From Beta vulgaris subsp. vulgaris (taxonomy: Eukaryota > Streptophyta > Magnoliopsida > Caryophyllales > Amaranthaceae), in the NCBI RefSeq assembly GCF_026745355.1, contig NC_079210.1, positions 25,868,529-25,932,528 of the forward strand: a stretch of DNA of 64,000 nt, given 5' to 3'. Numbering within the stretch: position 1 is the first letter of the stretch; each line of letters begins with the position of its first letter. The position numbers were made by a program, and so were the translations under genes. Of the stretch, positions 1 through 12,500 are shown piece by piece. The notes under the pieces are model-generated. The model searched no databases. It saw only the letters and a program-made list of their open reading frames with translations, and was not told the DNA's origin.

Positions 1-510
1 ATAAAGCTCCTCATTATCTTCCTCGGGAAAAGATAACGCTAGGATCATGGGGTAGTATATAAGTGCAGGAGACGAGCAGATTTCTCCGGTCTGTGCAATG
101 CCATACAGAAACTACAGTACATTTGATCATTATTTTCAAACGATATACCGAAAAAACATCAAATACAATAAAGAAATAAAAAAGGGATTACATACTATGA
201 ATTACAGAAAATATGTCGTCAAAATTGTAGCCAAGCAAATTGTAAATAGGCTGAACTTGAGCTTCACCTTTCAAAATTCGTTTAGAGATGGCTGAGAATA
301 GACCCGGTCATTCTGACACTCTAGAGCAGGGACACAGGTCATAAAAAGTATATACTATAACACTTTACCTACAAAAAGGCAAAAGTTCCAACTTTCCAAT
401 ACGTCCCAATGACCCTATCTTCCGTTTTCTTTTATGTCCGTACATTCAGCTGATTAGAAAGCTTGCAGATGCTCATCAAGTGGGGTATGAATTCGAAGCT
501 GATGCAGCCT
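1..510. other. Region downstream of DCAF13
   Basis: This stretch lies 3' of the minus-strand DCAF13 stop codon at 511-513. It should contain that gene's 3' untranslated region and then intergenic DNA. I see no convincing coding region; the short open frames here have no recognisable domain. I could not place a clear poly(A) signal. Confidence 0.5.
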
Positions 511-3500
511 TCACTCAATCTCTTTAATGATTTTACCCTTTCGCATTGGCTTCTTCTGCACACTGGATGGGCCACTGTGTGCTCTTCTTCTTCCCTCTTT
601 CTTCTGCTGTGTTTCCATCATTGTACGTCTCAAATTCTGTGCCTTGTACACTGGTTTAGGCAAATGCCTGTGCCTGCAAATATAACAAAAAAAAAATATA
701 TATGGATGTCATACCACCCACATGAACACGGACCTAAAAAGATGTCACAAGTCCAATGTCACACACCTCATGAGAAGTATTGTGAGCTTAACATATCGAG
801 TTAACTTTATATTTCAACCTCTGAAGCCTAGTCACACACCTAGTCATATATAGTAAGAGCTCCCATATTACTACCACCTACATTGTAATCAGCTAGATGA
901 GCTAATAAACTCTCTCTTTGCTGAACTGAAGTACTTCCTCCATTTCTTAATAAGTGCAACATAGAGAAAGTGGGGGAATACCAAGAAATATAGAGAGAGA
1001 AAGTTGGACCACAATAAAGTAGAGTAATTCAAGTGATGAAACAAAAAAATTGTGGTCCCCTCTTGCTTTTTGGTGGCATATTTGTAATAATATTGAACTT
1101 TTTTTACCATTTTGAGCTTGGTTGCACTTACTATGACTATTCCAAATAAGGAAAATGTTGCACTTATTAAAAAACGGAGGTAGTATATAGGAGTACTATT
1201 CGAGTTGGTCTTACGTGGACCTGGTCCACACTAATATTATTGTGCACCAAAGCCACTTATATAATGAGCCTTTTTTTTCTCATATAGTAACCTTTTAAAA
1301 TCTTAAATTACACTATACATTTACTATCTACCATAATGACCCTTTTTTCAATATAATTACAATTTCTTACATTAGTTTATCATAACGAAATTTTCACTTT
1401 GTACGTAGTAAGCTTTTTTCTCACATAGTCAAATTTTACACTATAGGTCCATATAAGTTTTTTACGTACTATTCATGCTTGAATTTGGCACAAACATTAA
1501 GAATACTTGTTAAAATGTGAAAAAAAAAAAAAGGGTACGTGTAAAGAGAGAAAGTTGGAAGATGCAAAAGGAGAGGATAATGATATTTAAAAAGTTGATC
1601 TCAACTACAAAAGTTAAGGTGAAGTTATTTTCAAGGAAACCCACCAAAAATGTCAAATTCATTTCTGGGACGGAGTAACAATTACAACTACCTAGCATAA
1701 TGCTCCTGCCAGCAGGGATTACTTTGATCATCAAAAATGGCAAATTTTGTAGCAATGTTGTTCTCCGAAATCCAAAGTTCAAATATATATATATATATAA
1801 GCAAAGGCATTATCTAGGTGAGAAAAGGTCACTATTTTACTTTAAGATTATGTAAATGTGACATGAAGCAAGTCAACTGTCACTTGCCCCCACTCAGAAG
1901 TCACCAAGACGATCCCAAATCGACAGCCAATAGCCATTAGTACTTCGTTCTGTTCATCTCTACCGCCTAATAATTTAACGATAATTTTCTGAAATATTGA
2001 CTCTCCAAGTGCAGTTTCATGAAAGTTACACAGAGAGGGAGGCAGGGGATGAGTTACCTAAATATACGACCCACTTCCGGAAGGTGCTTGTAACGCTTTA
2101 ATACAGCAGCATCATACTGATGCTTCTTTTGTTCTCTAGGAAGAACCTGCAGCAGAATGATCCTTTTTCAGCATAAGCAAAATATAAGCATATCAAAACG
2201 TCCAATTCAAAAAAAAAAAAAACATAGAGTTTAGTCCTTGACATATCACATTATTAGCTAACTCCAGAAGCTAGGCATTATATTGAATGCTCAGTGCAAA
2301 TTTCACATTATAAGAGGAAGGGATGTTAAATTTTTTATGACACATAACACTCAATTATCATCAGATATAGATTATTATGTTCAATGCGATTTTGAACAAA
2401 AAGGTTTAAACATATGAACGCACAGTATATAGAAATACTCCTAGTTTTCGGACAAGTTAAGCAGCAAAGAGGTGATGATACTCACAACTCCTAATTGTTC
2501 AGATGCTCTTGCTTTCCACAGCCGCAGATTTGTGTCATCACTTCCAGATATTATATATGAAGCATCGCAACTGTACTTCACACAGAATACCCTGCATAAA
2601 AATGATGAGATCATTATACTAAGCATTCCCATATTAGTTTTCACATGCCACATATATTGATTGTCCACTATAGGTATAGCAAGTGATCAGAAACAGCTTT
2701 ATTCTAGAGATCAGGATACTGAATTAACTAACAGAGTTACTGAATAATAAGCCAACCTTTGCATCCTCTTTGTATGATAGATTTCCCGACTGTGGCCACC
2801 ATTATAGGAGAAAATTCTTACCTGAAAACATATTACTCTACTTAAGAACTGAATGGAAAGTTGAAAGCAACACAGACAGATTACGAAAGCTAATAACTTA
2901 CTGTTCTATCATAGGACCCTGTAACAAATTCTCGACCTGTAGGAGAGTAATCAATGTCCATCCTGTGCAGAAATAGGTAGTATACCATATCCGTCAGTAT
3001 TCCAGTAATCAATATTAGACTATTAAACTTGCTAAGAATGCCAACTAAACCCATACACTGCAGATACATGATCTTGATGAACACACTTAGCTTCACTCAG
3101 TTTTCTACTATCAAAGCTATAGCAATTGCAATCCTCATTTGCCTGCATAATGATATACATTTGTAAGAAAAATGACCAGATAGAATCACACTGAAATTTC
3201 TAACTGCCTGCCCTCAGAGCGATTCAAACAGTCCAATAAATCAGATAAATCAAATTCAAGTATCAACCGCCAAATATGCCACTTAGTATTACCTGATTTG
3301 CAGTATGAGAATATGTTTACAAAAGTGCAGTTGCTACCTAGTTTTGTAAATTTTAGCCCAAAAGTATACCACTTGCATGTTCAAATTTGCCTTTTCAGAT
3401 GGCCGTTTGTGAGGAGTTTGTGCCTAAAGTGAACATACTACTCCCTCCATTTTGTATAATTTGCCTACTTAACTATCTTCTTTTCTTCAATATTATCTGT

Positions 3501-6500
3501 GACTTAAAAGTCAAACCATTAGTACTTTCAGTTCCAAATACCAGCAAAATATTATGTCAGTATTGAAAGAAAACTAACAATTTTTTATTCTGTCTGCATA
3601 ACCTTCAAAGACATTTATGTGTACCATAGTAATACTACCTCTGTTTTTTTTTCAATTTATTACGCTTTCCTTTTTTGGCAGTCTTTTTTTTAATTGTTGC
3701 ACTTTCATTTTTTCCTTATATGGTAACCTATCTCATCAACTTTTTAAACTTTTCTACCTCATATACTCCACCACCCACTTGAATAATCCACCCAAAACCT
3801 TCCCACTTACCCTATTTTTTTTCTCTTACAATATTTTAATGCTTCTTTTACATTTTCCAAAACCAAACATTCTTTTTTTTGTACTTCTTCCTTGTTTTTT
3901 GCAAAATTTCCTTGGTTCTCCCCCAAAGTGAAGTGTAACAATTAAAAAAAAAAAGGAGGGAGTACTAATCATGGAAAATCACAAATACACTCTTCAATAT
4001 CAATTGATTGAACTAAAAGACAAATCATGCATAACAAACAATATCATGGAAAGAACAGCATGAAGCGAGAAACATCTTGCATCAAGAAGATGAGCTTGCT
4101 AGTGCCTACCGCAGCAAAGTTCAATGGCTCCATTGGATTCCAAGAGATCGAATTTGTCTTTGTCTGCAACAAAAGAACATAAAGTACAAGATCAAGACAG
4201 GAACAATATCACATTCTCTTTGTCTTGCATACCATCAAATCATCAATATAATGACCACTACAGGGTTTACAATCTGCCAATCTAATGTTTCAACAGCAAT
4301 GATGCAGCAGATAATCACCATTCACTATTGGGATATAAATACGTAGCAATATCTCGAGCTAACAGAGTACCGAGTAGAATAATTTTATATAAGCTCCAAT
4401 AATATTGACAACGACCCCAACATGAATCACGATCTCTTTTATAATATATTTCTTCTGTCCCATTATGGTGGATGAATTTTTGTTCTTAGCTATCCCAATA
4501 TACGGCCAAGATTTGACTCTCATAAATCTACGTTTCTGGACATTTGGCATAGCTTCCTTTACACTTCTAGTAAACTACACAAATACCACAATTAATGGTA
4601 TAAAATGCAATAACACATTCCCTTTCACTTTTGACTCCCAAAGTCTTACGCACTCAAAGAGTATAAACCCTTAAACCCATAAATTTCAAGTTTTAGCCTA
4701 ACTCATAGCTACTCTTTAGAAATCAACCACAAAGTGATACACATTGCCAAAATGGCCTACAAACTAAAAAAACAAAATACTTCCTCCGTTTCTTAATACT
4801 TGCAACATTGGTAAACACATGAAGCAAGGAGTGGAGAAAGTAAAACATTGGCCATGTACAAATAATAAAATAAGGCTTTTATTTGAGTAGAAACTAGAAA
4901 CTAACCAAAAGAGAAATGTTGCAAGTATTGTGAAACATCCCAAAAAGAGTATGTTTCAAGTATTAAGAAATGCAGGATGTATATATCATGGTGTTAAGGT
5001 TGGGCTTCCCTAAGCCAAGAGATCAAACATCAGACACTTACATTAAAGATGGGTTAGGGTCCTCAAAACCAACTTCATTGCACTCCATGCATTCCAAAAG
5101 GCTATAAGGTTGTAGCTATAATGCTATATATACTGGGAATATTACCTTCTCTCTTAAATCAAATATCAATGGTAATTTTAAAAAATAGTAATAAAATTTA
5201 ATCTACCTGTAATTTTGTAAAGAATGTCTCAAGCCAATTCCTATAATATTGAAACTTTATCCACGAACATGTATTTTTCTTCATAAATTTTCATATCATC
5301 GCAATATCACCTCTGTAGTGGTAATTGATGACAAATTGGTAATGAAAATTTATGAAAACAAGAAACAATTGAGGATATATAAACATTATCATGGAAATTG
5401 TTCTGAGATTTTTTTTTAAACTAAATTCATTATTATAATAATCATTTATTATATGCCAGAGGATGACAAGTGTTATCAATTTACGATTTGTAAGGAATCC
5501 AAACCAATAAGATGCTATGTATTAACATAGCTCGTCAGGCAATTAAGAGAAGATGATGATGATAAAATTGATTGATATATTGAGATATACATAAACTTTA
5601 AAGGAAAACTGCAAGCTTTCGAGAGGCTAGTTTTAACATGCTTACTTCTCTCACTTCTGGTCTAATTATAAAAGATATGGCTCTCATGTTCTTGTTCTCT
5701 AGACAAAAATCCACCAAGTCAGCCCCCTTCCAGATTGTTGGTCTGTTTGTGTGTGTGTGCAAGATTATGTATTCATTTAGCTACAGTTCATGCACCAATA
5801 TACCTGCATGATAATCTTCCTCGCCGGGGTAGATAAACGAAGATCATATATTGCGATGCTTCGGTCACTGGAGAGAAGAGAAGATAGAATATCAAGGAAT
5901 AGATATAACATTACCATCAATCAGCTAGAACTTCCATCAAGTAAAAGTACCACAATGTAAAAGCTTGATAAACACAAACAAATAAAAATCTCATGACCCC
6001 ATAATTCGACTTCGAGAGTTATAGTCAACAACTGGGATAAATCCTAGAAGCAAGGTAAGCAGCAGATAAGTAATAATAGGTAGCCTAAGAAAAATATGAT
6101 TAGCCATCACATATTTTTCATTTGAATTTTGAGTTCTTTAGCAAAATTATATTTTGGGGCATAAACATCCCTGCAAAACGAAAAATAGATCCATGAACAG
6201 AATTTACATACGAATAATCTGGTTTCCAATCACCTTTGACCAAAAAAAAAAAAAAACAAGTATCGTTCACCATATTCCATAGTTCGAAAATGCGGCCGGT
6301 GGCAACGGTTGCGGTATTGCTGGAACAGAACAGATAATTTCATCCCGGACCACGTCGCGGCAAGAATTTTATATTATACTTCCTCCGTTTTTTTATAGAT
6401 GCTACATTTCCCTTAAATGAAAATGTCATAATAGATGCTACATACCATAAATGGATTCCTTTTCACCATAAAAATTTTTAAATACTATTAAAAAGTTGGT

Positions 6501-9500
6501 GGTCCCCCACCTTCTCTTTTAAAATACTCATACTTTTTCCTTAACAAATGGTTTTTTATTCAAAAAGTGGTAGTCCCCTACTTTCTCTCTCTACCTTTCT
6601 TAAAAACCCCCCACTTTCTCTATGTAGCAAGAATAAAAACACGGAGGAAGTAATACTTTTATGCTTATTATTTTCTTAATGGTTCTTTTTTGGTGGACAA
6701 ATTTTTATTTTCTAAATGGTTGTACATCAACATATTATAAAATCTTCTAAAATTTCCATGTATTCCTTTCTACTTTAAAAGATATGGAATTGAAAAGTCA
6801 AAGTGTTCATAATAATAAAGATAGAATGGAAAATCAAAATAAAAACCAATCAGTAACCCAATTGCACATTTGCACGTGACTCTCCTTCACCCATAACAAA
6901 AAGCAATAAGAATTTAAGAGAGAAAGAGTTGTAGCTGCTGCTAATGCTATACAGCTGTATAGCATGTTCGGAAAAAATAGAAATTACAGGTGTACTGCAA
7001 TTCACGTGGCCCGTGGGTAGTACTAGTAGGGTGCCCTTTCCCTTCCCACATAAAATTAAGGCCTTGTTTGGTTGACAAAACAAATCATGGGAAGTGCAAA
7101 TTTCTAGAAAGTAGAAGTATATGAAGTTGTTTGGTTGGCAAAATCATGGGAATTTGCACTTCCTAGGAAGTTCTACTTCCTCCAAAATGGAGGAAGTTAC
7201 TTACCTAGGTCCCCCTAGGTAAGTAGAGCTTCCCATAGGAAATCCTACTTCCCATTATCAACCAAACACAATTTTACACTTCCTAGAAATTTCAAATACA
7301 TGGAAAAAACAACTTCCTAGGAAGTATGACTTCCTATATACAACCAAACAAGGCCTAAGAAAAAGAATAAATTGCTATCACCTTCTTTCTCTTCGCGGCT
7401 TCTCTCTCTTCTTTACAGCGGCCGGCAACTTTTGTGCCCGACGACGAAATTAATGCCTTTGCACAGGAATCAACCTCCCGAGCACAAGCCCTAAAGTCTC
7501 CATGAAAGAAATCGCATATTTCATCTTCAATCGATAGATCTAGGGTTTGTTTTCAAGAAAAAAAATTGAAAATCGCATCTTGGAACGGGAAACGTGGGCA
7601 ATATTTCGCCAATGGGAACGGCCGAAATCTCGGTGTATTATTAAAAGGCGGTACGCCAGTCGAATTCGGTTCACTTAAGTTGAAAACCGTTACAACTCGG
7701 GTAAACCAAATTGATACGGCCGTTATTTATCACTACCATATTCCACCAGAAATGTATCTCATTCACACGTTTCACATAGCTGATTGTTGCAGCGTTGGTT
7801 TGTGCATGTGTGACATGTTTAACTTAGGATTATTAGTGTTTTCAGATTACACTCAGGAACAATGTGAGCCCAAAATCAAGGGACATCAGGTCTTGTTTTA
7901 ATTTATATTTTTCTAGATTCGGCAGTCTTCTAAATTCCTTTTGGTAAGCACTCTTCAGGGTGCCTTAGCCTATTTACAGTGCATTAGAGTAATGTCTTTA
8001 TTCATGATGTAATACACTGCAAGTGCAGCAAGTCAGCAACTACAAAGATCCTGGTTGTAGGAGAACGAATCCTAAAATAAGGCTCTGTTCTTTTGGAATT
8101 TGGACTGGTATGGACTTAATTTGTCTGAACTGAATTGAAGTAAGTTGAATGAATTGAATTAAAATTGTGAGAGGAAACTAATCAAACTGAACTGATTTCC
8201 TGAACTCAACTAATTTTCCTGAAGTAGACTAAGGGTGCGTTCTGTTCAACTTAAAAAATTAAGTTTCAGGTCCAATAAGTTCAGATAAGTTCAGATAAGT
8301 TGCAATAAGGTCTAATAAGGGCAATAAGTTCCAATAAGGTCTAATAAGGTCAATAAGTTCCAATAGGTGCAATAAGTTCCAATCAGGTGCAATAAGTTCC
8401 AATCAGGTGCAATAAGTTCCAATCAGGTCTAATAAGGTCCAAAAGTTCCAATCAGGTCTAATAAGGTCCAATAAGGTCCAAATAGTCAATGTTTAATAAA
8501 CATTTGTATTATTGTTCATTATTTTGTTATTCATAATTTCATATCACTATTAGCTGATTATGTTATTATTAGAATTTTAATTAAATACCACAATGATTAT
8601 ATAGTATTATACTTATTAGTGTCTATTATTTTATTATTTTTTGTATTATGTCTATTATTTTATAATTATTTATATTATGTCTATTATTTTATTATTCATA
8701 TTACTATTAGCTGATTATGTTATTATTAGAATTTTTTATCAAAGTACCACAATGTATAGTATTATACTTATATTATTGTCTATTATTTGATATTCATATT
8801 GCTATTAAATAATATTATAATCATGGTCAAATAATTAAGGTTAACAATAATAATAATAATTATAATTATAATATTTTGCAATTCGTCTTTAAATAACTAG
8901 AGATAACATGTTTTCGTTACTAATAACAATGAAAGATATAAAATTTTGATTTTCTACTAGTGTCTTATAAAACCAAAACAAAACTATTCGATATATTAGT
9001 GGTGAAAGTTATGTATAGGCAAATATATAAATAGTAAATTTTTTTGTTAAATAATTAAATAAGAGATAATTAATAATTATTTTTTAAAGGACGAATTATA
9101 ATAATTATTACTCCATAAAAAATTTTGAGGGGTAGTATTTACGTTAGTGGTAATATTTATGTTATTCATGGCCAATGTTTTTGTCTAATAAGGTCAAATA
9201 AGTTTCAATCAGGTCCAATAAGGTCTAATAAGTTTCAATCAGGTCCAATAAGGTATAATAAGTTTCAATCAGGGCCAGTAAGGTCTAATAAGTTTCAATA
9301 AGGTCAATAAGGTCCAATAAGTTCCAATCAGGTCCAATAAGTTGAATCAGGTTTAATAAGTTCCAATAAGTTCAGTTCAGGTTCAATAAGTTCTGTTCAG
9401 ATAAGTTCCAATAAGTTCAGGTCCAATAAGTTGAATAGAACGCACCCTAAGGGTGCGTTCTATTCACCTGAACTGAAGTGAACTTATCTGAACTGAACTT

Positions 9501-12500
9501 ATCTGAACTGAACTTATTGGACCTCAACTAAACTTATTGAACCTGATTGAAACTTATTGACGTGATTGGAACTTATTGAACCTGATTGGAACTTATTAGA
9601 CCTTATGGAACGTAATTGGGACTTATTTGACCTTATTTAACAAAAAAATTGATGAGTAATAACATAAATATTACCCCTAACATAAATACTATCCCTCAAA
9701 ATTTATTACAACATAATAATCATTAAAATTTATCCTTCAAAAAAATAGTAATTATTTGTTATCTCCTATGGTTAACATTTTAACAAAAAAATAGTAATTA
9801 TATGTTGCCTATATATAACTTTCACCACTAATATATAAAATAGTGTTGCTTTGATTTCATAAAGTACTAGCAGGAAATCAAGTAATAACATATATATCTT
9901 TCATTGTCATTAGTAACGAAAACATGATATATCTAGTTATTTAAAGACAAATTGCAAAAATATTATAATTATGATGATTATTATTGTTAACTTTATATGA
10001 TCATGATTATAATATTTTTTAATAATAACATAATCAGCCAATAGTAATATGAGTAATAAAATAATAGATAATAATGCAAATATAATACTATATAATCATA
10101 ATGGTACTTTATCAAAAAATTTAATAATAATATATCAACTAATAGTAATATGAATAATAGAATAATAGAGAATATTACAAATATAATATTAAATAATAAT
10201 CATAGTGGTACTTTAATTAAAATTTTAATTCAAACTTATTGATCACTGACTATTTGGACCTTATCGGAACTTATTGCACCTGATTGGAACTTATTGGACC
10301 TGATTGGAACTTATTGTCCTAATTGGACGAACTGAACTTATCTGAACTAAACTGATTGGCCAAAAACTTAATGTATTAAGGTGAAGAGAACGCATCCTAA
10401 GTTTTTCCTGTCCTGAAATGAACTGAATTTTTCATTAATTCAGTCCAAAAGAACAGAGCTTATGTTTCCTTAGATAATTTGATTAGATTAGTAAAGCCCA
10501 ATCAATCAATCCAACCTAACTAGAAGCTTAAATGAGTGAAGCTTGAAATATCAAATTAAACCGTTTAATTTCTTTAACAAGAGTGGGTGTTTGGGGAGTT
10601 GTGCTTCCAATACACACCACAGAACATAATGACCATAGGCATGCATAATACCCATATAATTGCTTATCACTTTATGCACGACGTAGATAAGATAATCAAA
10701 ATAAGGTATCTTTCTAACCTGCCTGATGTAGCCAGCAGATTTGGTTCCCCAGGATTGAAACGAACAGATACAACAGTGTCAACTCCCCATTCAAAGCTGT
10801 TCACTGGTTGTGACCTTATGTAACAAGACACGGAGTCAATTTAATTCATTCAACTGCTAGGATGTAGAAGGAAATACAAGAATAGAGTGAAACCTGTTAT
10901 GATCCCAAACATCTAACCGTGCACCGGCTGTAGCAAAGAGATTCCCACCCCACTGGTGATCAACAGCTCTACAGGACATCAAACAAAAAGCCACGAATCA
11001 TCCTCAACTCATAAGAGCAACTAAAATACTAGATAATCTGGAAAGACCAAATCAACACTCTTGATGCGAGCAGTAGACTTACTTGTATGCATTTTGTCCA
11101 GTGTACACTGCAAAAGGCTGGAAAATTTCAATAGAATTAATACCAGCCACAACTGAAAGCATGAATCATGCACTATGTAGCATAGAAATTGAAAAGCCGT
11201 TACAGAAGGAAAACAAACCGTTAGAGACCCATCAGATATATCATCAGATTCCATGAAAGAGGGAGCAGGCACATTCCACAACCTGACACTGAAGTAAATA
11301 TATAGGTTTTTAAGACACACTAGTATACTAGATGCTAAATTGCTTACAATAATGTATTACTTAATTACAAGGAATGAAGTTCGAATTTGAATGCAATGAC
11401 TTACGTGCAATCAAGTCCACATGATACAAGAACACGTCCATCTGTTGATGCTGCTAAACCCTTTACAGCACCTTGGTGACCAAGAAAACGGGAAACAGTT
11501 CGCCTAATTCCAGAAAATAGTAAGTATCATTTAGCAAAAATGTCCATACAAGCATCAAATTGAAAATTTTCAGAATCAGAACAAGCAGCAAAGAGTATTA
11601 TCATATATGAAAAGCTTTTGGCTACCAATTATAAAAGCATTTTTTAAGACAACGCAGAAACAACAAAAGCTGAACCTATTTTGTGGGAAATAGGAGTAAT
11701 AAGCAGAGACAACAAAAGATACACATTTCAGCAGTAATCATCAGTTGGATAAGAGCAAAATCCTCCTCATTTTAGCATATTGTGCTCAACGTAGGTGCCA
11801 TGATGGAGTCAGAGAACATAGCGGGTATAGAAAGAATACTCATGCTACATCACAGATTACACTTTAATGAGAAAAGCAGATTCACCATCGATTCAATTAG
11901 TTCAGTAGAAAAATCCACAAAAAAGTTGATCAATCTCGCATAAGACAATTGGAAGTCATTGACACTGCTAACTTTCTGAATAATCTCCTTCCCAATCTGC
12001 CTTCTAAACAAACTAAAATTCATATTTGATTTTGGTGGTCAAACTTCATCATCCTCGGCCTTTACTGTTTATCACTATGTCATCAGTAAAAGTTGTAAGA
12101 TAGTATGTTTTACTGAAACTATCTACAGCAGAGCCTTGTACTTTTCAACTTTGCAACATAAATTTCAAATAAAAGCTCAAATTAGTTTGGACAAAAACTG
12201 GTAGGTTCATATACGGGCTATCCAATTCACTTCATAACTACAAAATAAATAAATTGAAAAGTTTTCATAAGTTAAATAAGGCTTAAAAGGTTCATATAGT
12301 TCACATAAGTTTTTATAATTCATCCATGGAAAATTCGGTGGAAAGAACAAGGCCTTCACTACATATATACACAAGTCAAATTAAACTTGACGCAACGTTT
12401 TATAAAATCAATTATCAAGATTGACTGAGAATTCGCATTATTCACCATAAAAGTAAATTGTAGTCCGCTATTTTGAGACAGAAAGGACAGTATTATTCAC

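Larger units (their letters stand above)
8081..10459. mobile_element. Outer Harbinger/Tourist-like element carrying two nested insertions
   Basis: The left end GGCTCTGTTCTTTTGGAATT and the right end ..CAGTCCAAAAGAACAGAGC are inverted repeats. The left flank is TAA and the right flank TTA, so the target duplication is imperfect. Without the two internal elements it would be only about 210 bp, a normal MITE size. Its own sequence is rich in CTGAACTGAA motifs. Confidence 0.75.
5868..10718 (-). other. DCAF13 intron 9 (4,851 bp), transposon-filled
   Basis: The largest intron splits the WD40 domain between ...LLATSG and SDRSIAIYDLR. It holds a Stowaway MITE (6379-6650), a Tourist MITE (7060-7355), an outer Harbinger-like element (8081-10459) and two inverted Harbinger-like elements inside that (8233-9447 and 9451-10397). 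The stretch 7380-8080 is unique-looking and includes an open frame at 7566-7901 with no recognisable domain. Confidence 0.8.

Noticed and set aside
2472..3096. Plus-strand frames across the DCAF13 exons
   Set aside because: They are antisense shadows of exons 13-15; the minus strand has the WD40 motifs and splice sites.
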